Below are positions 38,487 to 46,897 of a DNA stretch of 64,000 bases, in pieces. The DNA is taken from NCBI GenBank assembly GCA_029580855.1, contig JAKPQH010000146.1, positions 62,001 through 126,000 on the forward strand. Direction: 5' to 3'. Origin of the DNA: a bacterium (GTDB lineage Bacteria; Methylomirabilota; Methylomirabilia; Methylomirabilales; 2-02-FULL-66-22). The notes beneath the pieces were generated by a model. The model saw only the letters and a program-made list of their open reading frames with translations. It was not told the DNA's origin and searched no databases. Position 1 is the stretch's first letter; each line of letters begins with the position of its first letter. The position numbers were made by a program, and so were the translations under genes.

Positions 38487-39260
38487 CTATAGGAAATACT
38501 CTAGCCGTCCGCCGCTGATGTCGAGGACCGCGCCGTTGAGGTACGAGGCGGCCTCGGAGGCGAGGAACGCCACCACCCGGCCGACTTCCGCCGGCTCGCC
38601 GATCCGCCCCAGCGGGATCTGTTGCTTGAGTTTCTCGAGCGTCTGTGGGGCCAGGATCCCGCGCAGGGTCTCCGTGCCGATGAACCCGGGGGCGATGACG
38701 TTGGCCGTGATCCCCTTGGGCCCGAGTTCCCGCGCCGCGGTCATGGTCAACGCGACGACCCCGGCCTTGGCGGCTCCGTAGTGACCCAGGGTTGGGCGCC
38801 CGCCGACCCGGCCGTGGATCGACGAGGTGTTGATGATCCGGCCCCACCCTTGCGCGATCATGTGCGGCGCCGCGTACTTGATGCAGAGGAAGGCGCTCCG
38901 GAGATGATTCCCGACCATGAAGTCCCACAACTCTTCGGGGAGGTCCACCAGCGGCTTGTTGAGGTGCGGGCCCGTCGTGCCCGCGTTGTTGACCAGGATG
39001 TCGAGACGCCCAAAGGTCTTCACGGTCGTCTGCACCAGGCGCTGGACGTCCTCGGCCCGGCTCACGTCCGCTTGGACGGAAACGGCACGGCCCCCGGTGT
39101 CGAGCAGACCCCGGACGACCCGTTCGGCCTCCGCGACGCTCTTGGCGGTCGCGACCACAACGGCCGCCCCCTCGGCAACCAACGCCTCCGCCTCCGCCTG
39201 ACCCAACCCCTTGCTCCCACCCGTCACGATCGCGACTCGGTCTCGCAGGCCTAGATCCAT
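38487..39260 (-). CDS. Short-chain dehydrogenase/reductase
   Basis: 257 residues from the ATG at 39260, which has GGAGG 6 bases upstream. The track start at 39296 is less good. It is a classical SDR with cofactor motif VTGGSKGLGQAEAEAL, LVNNAGTTGP, and catalytic Ser (INTSSIHG) with YGAAKAG providing Tyr and Lys. The end is LDISGGRLEYFL. FabG/gluconate-dehydrogenase-like members oxidise sugar acids or hydroxy acids, and specificity is unknown. It is part of the minus-strand array between a CoA transferase and a Gfo/Idh oxidoreductase. Confidence 0.9.
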   Translation of the reverse strand: MDLGLRDRVAIVTGGSKGLGQAEAEALVAEGAAVVVATAKSVAEAERVVRGLLDTGGRAVSVQADVSRAEDVQRLVQTTVKTFGRLDILVNNAGTTGPHLNKPLVDLPEELWDFMVGNHLRSAFLCIKYAAPHMIAQGWGRIINTSSIHGRVGGRPTLGHYGAAKAGVVALTMTAARELGPKGITANVIAPGFIGTETLRGILAPQTLEKLKQQIPLGRIGEPAEVGRVVAFLASEAASYLNGAVLDISGGRLEYFL

Positions 39261-39310
39261 GCTTCGCCTCCGTTTTTCTTTCGTTCGACTTTCCACAGTC
39301 TCGCGGCAGT

Positions 39311-39375
39311 CGGTTCGACTGTTCGATGGTTCGGCGGTTCACTGGTTCCCGTACCGCCGAACCGCCGCACCGTCG
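39311..39375. repeat. GGTTCGGCGG-type intergenic repeat
   Basis: GGTTCGACTGTTCGATGG, TTCGGCGGTTC and then the inverted form ACCGCCGAACCGCCG. The same heptamer-like unit (GAACCGC) recurs at 41471-41503 (CCGCCGAACCGCCGAACTG) and near 38315. These repeats mark three intergenic gaps of the catabolic array and no gene. Confidence 0.5.
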
Positions 39376-39382
39376 AGCTCTC

Positions 39383-40411
39383 CTATCCCAACACCTCCTC
39401 AATTAGAGGTGTAACCGCCACCGGCTGTCCGGTCTCCACCGACCGGATCGCGGCCTCCACCATCGCCAGCGTCCGGACGTTGTCTCCCAGATGCGTCTCG
39501 GGTTTGCGCCCCTCACGTATGGCGCTCAGGAACTCCCGCAGCGTGGCGGCCAGATCGGTGAACTGCATCACGGGGGGCGGGATGATCTCGGATCCGCCCT
39601 TCCCGCCGTACCACCGCACCTGCGAGTCGGACTCCAGACGAAGCGCGCCCCCCTCGCCCACCACGGTGATGATCCCGTCCTGCGGCGTGGCCAAACCGCG
39701 GGCGACCATGCTCCCGGTGTAGCATGCGCTCACGCCTTGTTCGAACGTGAAGAGTGCATCCACGCCGGGAACGCCTTTGTACCAGCTCCACGAGGGGCGG
39801 ACGCCGGCCGCCATGACCTTCTGGCACTCCAGGCCCGTGCAGGCGCGCAGCAAGTCGAAATGGTGGGGCGCCATGTCGTGCAGAAACGGGTGCGGCATCT
39901 GCTCGCGCCAGGCGTCGGTGGTCGTGCGGGTGATCGGCTGCCGATATTCATAACCGACCCAGCCGAGGCTCCCTACCCGCCCGGCCCGAACAGCTTCTCG
40001 CAGCGCCCTGGTCTGCGGTCGCCAGCGATAGTTCTGATCCACCATGACTACCGAGGCCGGAGTCCGGCGGGCGGCGTGGACGATCTCGGCGGCCTCGGCC
40101 ATGGTCATCGCCAGCGGTTTCTCGATCAGCACATGCAGGCGCCGGTCGAGGGCGGCCAGGACGGCCTCCTTGTGTGCCATTTCGGGCACCGCCACGACGA
40201 CCGCGTCCGCGTGCGAGCCGTCGAGTCCGTCCGCGATCGTCGCGAACCGCCGCGAAACCGGAATCCCGAACTCGTCGCCGACAGAGGTGAGCAGGTCGGA
40301 ATGCTTGGCGACCAACCCCGCCACCTCGCATTCCTGGCAGGCGGTCAGCTCTCGCAGCCAGTTCCTCCCGAAGAAACCCGCACCGAGGACGAGAATCCTG
40401 AGTTTATCCAT
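39383..40411 (-). CDS. Gfo/Idh/MocA-family oxidoreductase, copy 1
   Basis: 342 residues from the ATG at 40411. The track extends 48 codons upstream without homology. The N-terminal Rossmann domain opens LRILVLGAGFFGRNWLREL. The family motif EKPLAMTMAEAAEIV carries the conserved lysine, followed by VMVDQNYRWRP. A C-terminal beta-sheet domain contains HPFLHDMAPHHFDLLR. These enzymes oxidise sugars, inositols or sugar acids with NAD(P). It is a neighbour of a gluconate-5-dehydrogenase-like SDR and an IolB-like isomerase, consistent with inositol/sugar-acid breakdown. Confidence 0.88.
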   Translation of the reverse strand: MDKLRILVLGAGFFGRNWLRELTACQECEVAGLVAKHSDLLTSVGDEFGIPVSRRFATIADGLDGSHADAVVVAVPEMAHKEAVLAALDRRLHVLIEKPLAMTMAEAAEIVHAARRTPASVVMVDQNYRWRPQTRALREAVRAGRVGSLGWVGYEYRQPITRTTTDAWREQMPHPFLHDMAPHHFDLLRACTGLECQKVMAAGVRPSWSWYKGVPGVDALFTFEQGVSACYTGSMVARGLATPQDGIITVVGEGGALRLESDSQVRWYGGKGGSEIIPPPVMQFTDLAATLREFLSAIREGRKPETHLGDNVRTLAMVEAAIRSVETGQPVAVTPLIEEVLG

Positions 40412-40530
40412 ACCGTGTGCCCTTGGCCGTCGATCTTCAGCGATGTGCCTTCGGCGATTAGCTTTCGGTTTTCGGTGTGTTTCCCGGGAGGCACCCGTCA
40501 GCAAGTTATGGATCACTGATTCTCTGCAAG

Positions 40531-40669
40531 GCTGCTCACAATGGTCCAGATGCAAGGCGCCGCGCGATCCGCGGCGCGAGACGTCCTCGGGTACCCATTC
40601 CGATGGGTGTGTACGCCGCAGCGAGCGGCGAGGCGGACCAACGCCGCAGATAGGCCGTTTTCAGCAGCC
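40531..40669. repeat. Structured intergenic repeat element
   Basis: About 140 bp bounded by GGCTGCT (40531-40537) and its inverse AGCAGCC (40663-40669). Inside are a perfect 8 bp hairpin GCGCCGCG-CGATC-CGCGGCGC (40557-40577) and a second, ACCCAT-TCCG-ATGGGT. The left end GGCTGCTCACAATGGTCC resembles GGCTGCTGAACACGGTCC at 62260-62277. It is probably a dispersed non-coding repeat. Confidence 0.5.
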
Positions 40670-40671
40670 GG

Positions 40672-41439
40672 TTACAGCGTCGCGAGGATGCCTCCGTCCA
40701 CATAGATGATCTGGCCGGTCACGAAATCGGACGCCCGGGACGCCAGAAAAACCGCGGTCCCGACCAGCTCGCTGGGATCCGTCCACCGGCCGGCCGGCGT
40801 GCGTCCGCAGACCCACGCGTTGAATTTCGGATCGTCGATCAACGGCTGATTCATCTCCGTGAGAATATATCCGGGACCCAGGCCGTTGGCCTGGATGTTG
40901 TGCTTCGCCCATTCGACCGCCATGGATTTGGTGAGCTGCTTCACACCGCCCTTGGCCGCCGTGTAGGCGGCGACGGTCGGCCGGGCCAGCTCGCTCATCA
41001 ACGAACAGATGTTGATGATCTTGCCGGACTTCCGCGCGATCATCCCCTGCACCACCTGCTTCGTCACGAGGAAAACCGCCGTGAGGTTCGTATTCAACAC
41101 CTCCTGCCAGACCGCCTCGTCGAAATTCTCCAGCGGCATCCGCCGCTGGATCCCGGCGTTGTTCACCAGGATATCGATGTGCCCGAACTCCGCTTCGATC
41201 GCCTGCACCTGCGTCCGGACCTGATCCGGGTTGGTCAGATCGAACAGGCTTCCGGAGACCGCCAAGCCTTCCCCGGTCAGCTTCGCCACGGCCCGCTCGA
41301 GCTTCTCGGCGTTGCGGGCGTTGATGACGACCCGGGCGCCGGCTTGCGCCAGGCCGCGCGCGAGCGCAAAGCCGATCCCCTGCGTTGCGCCCGTGATCAG
41401 TGCAACCTTGCCGGTCAAGTCGAACAGGTCGGTTCCCAT
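40672..41439 (-). CDS. SDR similar to gluconate 5-dehydrogenase
   Basis: 255 residues with GAGGAG before the ATG at 41439. It is a classical SDR with ITGATQGIGFALARGL, LVNNAGIQRR, catalytic Ser in INICSLMSEL and YTAAKGGVKQLTKSMAVEW. The C-terminal GRTPAGRWTDPSELVGTAVF and ASDFVTGQIIYVDGG are the pattern of gluconate 5-dehydrogenase / 2-deoxygluconate 3-dehydrogenase (IdnO, KduD-like). It would interconvert gluconate and 5-ketogluconate, or a related sugar acid, with NAD(P). It lies 75 bp downstream of the iolB-like gene. Confidence 0.88.
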   Translation of the reverse strand: MGTDLFDLTGKVALITGATQGIGFALARGLAQAGARVVINARNAEKLERAVAKLTGEGLAVSGSLFDLTNPDQVRTQVQAIEAEFGHIDILVNNAGIQRRMPLENFDEAVWQEVLNTNLTAVFLVTKQVVQGMIARKSGKIINICSLMSELARPTVAAYTAAKGGVKQLTKSMAVEWAKHNIQANGLGPGYILTEMNQPLIDDPKFNAWVCGRTPAGRWTDPSELVGTAVFLASRASDFVTGQIIYVDGGILATL

Positions 41440-41514
41440 GTGCGTCGCTCCTCTCGCATCCCCGTCGTCCCGCCGAACCGCCGAACTGTCGAACCGCCGA
41501 ACGTTTTCGTGCTC

Positions 41515-42354
41515 TCACTTGAACTTGTTCACCATATCCTGAATACCCGGAATCCCGCGCATCAGGTGCCGGTGCTCTTCCTTGAAGTTCTGCACCAGCC
41601 CGCGCTGGGTCTTCCCCACGAGAATCGTGAAGATGTACTCCTCGTGACCGGGCGACGTCACGGTCGGATGGAACCCCCGATCCAGGAGAAACGTGTCGCC
41701 GTTCCGCGTCATGAAGCATTGCGAGGAGCCGTCCGGCTGGAAGCAGAGCTGGGCGCCGAAACCGGTCTCGGGTCGGAACCGGTAATGGTAGGTCTCTTCG
41801 TGGTTCGTCTCCGCGGTGCCCTGGTCCTCGTCGTGCTTGTGGGGCGGGTACCCTGACCAGCAGCCGTGATCGCAGTACAGCTCGCTCACCAGAAGGTTGC
41901 CCGCCCGGCCAAGCCCGTTCTGCCCGAGGAGGTGGAAGATCCGTCGGTGGGACCGCGTCTCCACCGAGCCCACGTCTACCATTTCCACCTCGCTGGGCGG
42001 CACGCGGAAGGGGGCGTACACCCGGTCGCAAAGACCGCCCGCCACGGCCACCTCGGTCCCGTCCACGTTGGCCCGCACCCGGACCGCGGCGCCGACGCCG
42101 GCGTACACGGAGTCCGCGTTTCCCGACCAGAGGTCCTTACGGCGGCCCACATCCTTGAAGGACGTTCCGCTCACCTCGATATCCACGTTCCCCGAGAGCA
42201 CCGCGTACAGCGTCTCGCATCCCTCGACCTTGGCCTGATACTCGTCGCCCCGCTGCAGGTGAACCAGATTAAAATACGTCAGGGCCATCAAGCCCTTCTT
42301 CGGAACGATGATGGGCTTATTCTTGTTGTCGTAGCGTCGAATGAGGTCCGGCAT
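41515..42354 (-). CDS. IolB-like 5-deoxyglucuronate isomerase
   Basis: A 279-residue bicupin with AGAGG upstream of ATG 42354. Family landmarks are the C-terminal SGYPPHKHDEDQG metal motif with NHEETYHYRF, FQPDGSSQC, and DRGFHPTVTSPGHEEY. IolB isomerises 5-deoxy-glucuronate in myo-inositol breakdown. The rest of a standard iol operon (iolCDEG) is not visible, so the enzyme may act on another uronate-like compound brought in by the TRAP transporter just upstream. KduI was considered, but its motifs (TMPCHTHERR) are absent. Confidence 0.85.
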   Translation of the reverse strand: MPDLIRRYDNKNKPIIVPKKGLMALTYFNLVHLQRGDEYQAKVEGCETLYAVLSGNVDIEVSGTSFKDVGRRKDLWSGNADSVYAGVGAAVRVRANVDGTEVAVAGGLCDRVYAPFRVPPSEVEMVDVGSVETRSHRRIFHLLGQNGLGRAGNLLVSELYCDHGCWSGYPPHKHDEDQGTAETNHEETYHYRFRPETGFGAQLCFQPDGSSQCFMTRNGDTFLLDRGFHPTVTSPGHEEYIFTILVGKTQRGLVQNFKEEHRHLMRGIPGIQDMVNKFK

Positions 42355-42411
42355 GGCTAACCTCTTTCCTTTGAATGACGTGGAGTGCGCGTTTGCCGAG
42401 CGTTCTTTGTC

Positions 42412-43704
42412 TCACGGACCCAGGAATCGGTGCGGAATATACGTGGCGGTCCAGGGCACGAAGGCCACCAGCAGCATGACCGCGACGAGGGCGGCAACGA
42501 ACGGGTAACTGTACCGGATCGTCTCGTCATACTTGCATCCGGCGATGCCCGTGGCCACAAAGAGAAGGACTGCCACCGGTGGCGTGACCGCGCCGATCTG
42601 GGTGGCGATCGTCATCAACAGCCCGAAGTGAAACGGGTCAAATCCATAGGCCTTGGTCACGAACATGCACACGGGAATCAGGATGATCAGCACCGCCAGC
42701 GACTCGATGAACATCCCCATGATGAAGATGACCCCGAGCAGGACCAGGAGGATCACGTTCCGATCGTTCGAGATGCTTTTGAGCAGATCCAGCACGATCA
42801 CGTTGAAGTCGAGATACGCAAGCAGCCAGCCAAACGCGCCGGCGACCGAGATGATCCCGACCACCGTGGCCGTGACGACGGCCGCATTGACCAGGATCTT
42901 TGGCAGATCGGTGAGTTTCAGCGTCTTGTACACGACGAAGGAGACGAAGAACGCGTACCAGCAAGCTACCACGCCTGCTTCCGTCGCCGTGAACACTCCG
43001 GAGAGGATGCCGCCCAAGATGATGACGGGCGCCAGCAGGGCGGACCAGACCCGCCCCAGAGCCTTGATCATTCGCGTGAAGCTGAACTTCCCCGTCGTGA
43101 CCCGGAGGGCGGGAAATTGGGGAAAGAAGGAGTGGATGTAAATCGTCACCATCAGGAAGATCCCGATGATGATGCCCGGGATCACGCCGGACAAGAAAAG
43201 CCCTCCGATGGAGGTGCCCGTCATCGAACCATAGATGATCATGGTCATGCTGGGCGGGATGATCGGCCCGATGGTTCCGGCGGCCGCCAAGATGGAGGCG
43301 GCAAAGCCGGGCTGATAGCCCCGTTCCTTCATGGAGGGGATCAGGATGGAGCCGATGGCCGACGTATCGGCGACCGACGAGCCGGACACGCCGGCGAAGA
43401 TCATGCTGCCCACCACCGAGGCATGGCCGAGCCCGCCGCGAAGGTGCCCGACCAAAGTGTCCGAGAAGGCCACCATCTTGTCGCTGATCCCGCCCCGGGA
43501 CATCAGCTCTCCCGCCAGGATGAAGAAGGGCATGGCGAGGAGGCTGAACGAGTCGAGCATGGCAAACATCTTCTGGGGAAAGATCGCCAGGACCACACCC
43601 GGACTCAGAAACATGCCGAGGAGGCCCGCGATGCCGATGGCCAGGAGCACCGGCGCTCCGCCGAACAGGAGCAAGAGCAGCGCGACGAACAAACCGATCA
43701 GCAT
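42412..43704 (-). CDS. dctM: TRAP transporter large membrane subunit
   Basis: 430 residues from the ATG at 43704. The upstream part of the track ORF is shadow. It is a highly hydrophobic 12-13 TM protein with family motifs AMPFFILAGELMSRGG, GGLGHASVVGSMIFAGVSGSS, ADTSAIGSILIPSMKE, and FMGMFIES-type loops. The C-terminus carries GAVTPPVAVLLFVATGIA. DctM is the Na+-driven permease of TRAP carriers for organic and sugar acids. It overlaps dctQ by 7 bp. Confidence 0.96.
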   Translation of the reverse strand: MLIGLFVALLLLLFGGAPVLLAIGIAGLLGMFLSPGVVLAIFPQKMFAMLDSFSLLAMPFFILAGELMSRGGISDKMVAFSDTLVGHLRGGLGHASVVGSMIFAGVSGSSVADTSAIGSILIPSMKERGYQPGFAASILAAAGTIGPIIPPSMTMIIYGSMTGTSIGGLFLSGVIPGIIIGIFLMVTIYIHSFFPQFPALRVTTGKFSFTRMIKALGRVWSALLAPVIILGGILSGVFTATEAGVVACWYAFFVSFVVYKTLKLTDLPKILVNAAVVTATVVGIISVAGAFGWLLAYLDFNVIVLDLLKSISNDRNVILLVLLGVIFIMGMFIESLAVLIILIPVCMFVTKAYGFDPFHFGLLMTIATQIGAVTPPVAVLLFVATGIAGCKYDETIRYSYPFVAALVAVMLLVAFVPWTATYIPHRFLGP

Positions 43705-44198
43705 GCTGCGCCTCTCGTCATCGTGCCCGCACGGAGCTGACAGGCGGAGGCCGCCACTCTGCGCAGTGCCACGAGTCCCAGATAGACCCCTCCCACCACC
43801 AGGCTCAGATATGCCCGATCCATTCGGAGGCCGAGCGCCGGGCTGGTCTGTTTGCTCGCTACGCCCATCACCACGGAGGTATAGACCACGATGGCAATCG
43901 CCAGCCCTACCCACAGAATATCCATCGTCAGCGTCAGAACCAGCTGCGCCTTGGGTGGCAGACCCTTGACGAAAAGATTCATGCCGACGTGGGCACCGCG
44001 ATTATACGCCACCGGGACGGCCAGAAAGACCACCCAGATGTTGGCGTACACCATGAACTCCTCGCTCCAGCTCAGCGAGTGGTTGAGGATGAAGCGATTG
44101 AAGACCTGCATCCCGCCCACGATCACGATGAGCAGGAACAGGATGAAGATGAGGATCTCGAAGGCGCGGTTCACAAGACCAAGAAGCTTGTCGAGCAT
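43698..44198 (-). CDS. dctQ: TRAP transporter small membrane subunit
   Basis: 166 residues from ATG 44198. The track start at 44291 would add an Arg-rich leader of no homology. It has four TM helices, starting LLGLVNRAFEILIFILFLLIV. The family signature is SLSWSEEFMVYANIWVVFLA with VAYNRGAHVGMNLF. DctQ couples the receptor to DctM. It overlaps dctM and lies 111 bp after dctP, the usual P-Q-M order. Confidence 0.94.
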   Translation of the reverse strand: MLDKLLGLVNRAFEILIFILFLLIVIVGGMQVFNRFILNHSLSWSEEFMVYANIWVVFLAVPVAYNRGAHVGMNLFVKGLPPKAQLVLTLTMDILWVGLAIAIVVYTSVVMGVASKQTSPALGLRMDRAYLSLVVGGVYLGLVALRRVAASACQLRAGTMTRGAAC

Positions 44199-44309
44199 CG
44201 TGTTCTCCCGACTGAAGAACGGGGGCGACGCGCGTGTCCTCGGCGACACCACGGCAGCAAGAGGCATCTCCGCCTCCCGCCGCCGCATCACATCTCCGAA
44301 CGACGACGC

Positions 44310-45311
44310 CTAATTCGTCGCCCGAATGATCTCGAGGAGATCCGACGCCCCGATCTCTTTGGCGAACTTGTCCTGAACCGCAACGGCATTCTTGCGGAAC
44401 CCGCTGGTGTCGATCTTGTGGATGGTCATCCCCTTTGTTTTCAGGAAGTCGAAGGCCTCCTGCTCGCGCAGAGGTCCCAGGCTTCGCTGAACGTCCCGAG
44501 CCATGTTGGCCCCATCCATGATGACGGCCTTTTCTTTGTCGGTAAGCCCTGACCACTCCTTCTTGGAGTAGACGAACACCAGCGGACCGAAGAGGTGCTG
44601 GGTCAGGGCGATGTACTTCGAGACCTCGTAGAACTTTTGCGCTTTGATCACGGCCGACCCGTGCTCGAGACCATCCAGCACGCCGGTCTGCATCGCGGTG
44701 TACACCTCGCCGAACGCCATCGGAGTGGCATTCGCCCCCATGGCATTGAGCGCCGCGACGTACGTCGGGGTCTGGATTGTCCGGATCTTCAGCCCCTTGA
44801 TGTCTCCCGGCGCCTTGACTTCCTTTTTCGCTGTGACGACGTTTCGGAAGCCCCAGCTGTCCATCCAGGCCAGAACCTGGAAGCCGGTCTGGTCAAGCTC
44901 CTTACCCAAGGCCTCCCCGACCTTACCATCCAGAACGTGGTGCGCATGGTCGTAGCTCTTCCACATGAACGGCAGGTCCAGAACGCCGGTCTTCTTGCTG
45001 AAGTTGTTGAGGATGGCGGTACCGCTGATCACCGCCGTGGCGCCGGAGCCGAGCTGCATTCCCTCGTACACCGCGCGCTCTTCGCCCAGGGCGTTGGCGG
45101 CATAGATCTTGACCTCAAGCGTATCCGAATTGTCTTCGATCCACTTCTGGAAAATCCAGGCCGCGGTGTGGATCTCCGACGCGAAATCCGCCTGGTGACT
45201 GTGGGACAGCTTGATGACCTTCTTGGCAGCCGAGGCAGGCGACGACGGCGCCAAGGCGATGGCCAGCGCGACTCCGAAAATGAGGACGACGAATCCGAGT
45301 GCCTTCTTCAT
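44310..45311 (-). CDS. dctP: TRAP transporter periplasmic solute receptor
   Basis: 333 residues with GGAGGG before the ATG. The signal peptide is KKALGFVVLIFGVALAIALA with cleavage near PASA-AKK. The mature protein opens VIKLSHSHQADFASEIHTAA, contains the conserved arginine segment GLKIRTIQTPTYVAALNAMG, and TPMAFGEVYTAMQTGVLDGLEHG. This Arg usually binds the carboxylate of the ligand, so a sugar acid or other carboxylate is expected. It is the first gene of the TRAP operon, and the IS110 remnant lies immediately upstream. Confidence 0.95.
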   Translation of the reverse strand: MKKALGFVVLIFGVALAIALAPSSPASAAKKVIKLSHSHQADFASEIHTAAWIFQKWIEDNSDTLEVKIYAANALGEERAVYEGMQLGSGATAVISGTAILNNFSKKTGVLDLPFMWKSYDHAHHVLDGKVGEALGKELDQTGFQVLAWMDSWGFRNVVTAKKEVKAPGDIKGLKIRTIQTPTYVAALNAMGANATPMAFGEVYTAMQTGVLDGLEHGSAVIKAQKFYEVSKYIALTQHLFGPLVFVYSKKEWSGLTDKEKAVIMDGANMARDVQRSLGPLREQEAFDFLKTKGMTIHKIDTSGFRKNAVAVQDKFAKEIGASDLLEIIRATN

Positions 45312-45356
45312 GGGTCCCTCCTATGACGGTTGTCTACCCCATCGGCTGGGTTACCC

Positions 45357-46163
45357 TCAGCCGTTCACCAGCACGAACCGAGGAAAGTCCGCAACGGTCC
45401 CGTGGTGTTTCAACATCTTGGAGATACTCCCCAAAAACGTGCGGGCCAGGGCGAGGATCGCTTTGCCAGGGCCGCGCGTCACGCCCCGTGTGGTGATGGG
45501 GCCCCTGCGCTCGGTGGCGTGCGCGTGGTGCACCCGCGGGACGATCCCGACGTAGGCCGCGCGCGTCCCCTCGCTGGGAAAGTCGGCGATGTCCCCGATC
45601 ATGGCGAGCCGGATGCTCGCCCCCACGGCCCCGAGGCCTGGGATGCGGGTGAGGTTCTCCCCCCCTGGCAGGCGCGGTCCCGGCTCCCGCAACAGCCCTG
45701 CGCGTTTCTGGATGCGCGCGTTCACGTGCCGGCTCTCCCCCAGGCTGTCCAGCTCCCGCCGATCGAGCTCGGGGACGGGGGCTGTCCGACCCGCAGCCCA
45801 GCCCTTCTCGCTCCCCAGGCTCTCCTTGCGGAGGAGGATCCCCCGGGCCGCCCGCTCGGCCGTCAGCCGCCCCTCGGGCCGGAGCCCCGTGGCGAGAACC
45901 GCCGCCGGCCCCGTCGCGTCCTGCTCATCGGTCTTCTTCATCGCGCGGCTGATCACCCCGCACTGGTGGGGGGTGACGACCACGACCCGACAGCCGCGGG
46001 CCTTTACGGCCACTGCATCAGTCGCGCGCCCCGGCTTGGCAAAGGCCGCCAGCCTCCGGCTCGCCCATTCCCGACGCTCCCCGCTGCCGTCCGCCTCGCG
46101 CGTGGAGACCGTGACGCAGTTCCGGGGCCGATCGCCGCCCCGGTCCCGGGTCTCGCGCTTCAT
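45357..46163 (-). mobile_element. Degenerate IS110-family transposase
   Basis: A 268-residue frame from ATG 46163, which has a perfect AGGAGG upstream. The N-terminal part keeps a scrambled DEDD region (CRVVVVTPHQCGVISRAMKKTDEQDA). The C-terminal transposase_20 domain is recognisable as LTRIPGLGAVGASIRLAMIGDI with AAYVGIVPRVHH and GPGKAILALA. Complete IS110 proteins have about 340-400 residues, and the EATGN-type segment is missing, so this is an internally deleted copy. It sits between the second Gfo/Idh gene and the TRAP operon, 45 bp upstream of dctP. No terminal repeats are expected for IS110. Confidence 0.75.
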
Positions 46164-46897
46164 CGTCGTTCCTCCTGTCTGGGGTGACGATGAAGTCGAC
46201 ATGCTCTTCGGCGGTCCCCAGGCTCCTCTCCCCGGTGCGCGCCCGCCTTGGGGCGGCCCTTAGGGTGGCGCCCCGGTTCCCGGGCTGCCTACTCTCCGGG
46301 GTCGACGCCTCCCGTCGCCCCTGCAGCCTGTCACCTGTCTCCTCCATCCGTTTCCGGCTGGCGTATCACCGCCGACGCCCCTCATTCATACCATCTCCTT
46401 TCGGGTTCCGGGCGGGCGCGGGTTGTGTTCTCGTGGGTGGAGTAAATCTCGTGAAGCGTTCCTCGTTCGGCTCTGTCACTATTATTTCAAACTGGGCGTT
46501 AGAGCAAGGAAAAGCGTAGCCCGTGGCAAAAGGGCACGGAAACCCGACCCGACCGGAACCGTGCGAAGATCAAGTCCAGACCGGGATACTTGCAAGGCGG
46601 AAAACCGTCGCCTCGGCCGGGGGCCGCACAACCGCTGCCTGTCGTGTCGCGTCGGATGGTCCGACTCGCCGGTCTCCGCCTCCGCCTCAGCCCCTCGCGC
46701 CACGGAGCTGCCGGGCGAGGCGTTTGTCGTGAAGCGGCGAGTGGCCCGTTCCGGGCAACGCACCTTTGGTGGAAGTGGCTGTACGTCCGGCGATGCGTAC
46801 GGAAACCGCGGAGACCTGGGTCCGACAGGCCGACTCCCGGTGCGGCGCCCGTGAGCCGGATTGATGCGACGAGGAGGATTCCGGGGCGCGCCTCGTT
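46164..46897. other. Non-coding region upstream of the IS110 frame
   Basis: About 730 bp in which I find no convincing CDS; the track ORFs are low-complexity shadows. In IS110-group elements the non-coding bridge RNA lies next to the transposase gene, often at the 5' side, so the first 200-300 bp here could be its remnant. It may also contain a promoter for the TRAP operon that I could not define. Confidence 0.45.

Noticed and set aside
36417-38492. 691-codon plus-strand ORF
   Set aside because: Antisense to the CoA transferase and KDPG-like genes; composition typical of shadows.
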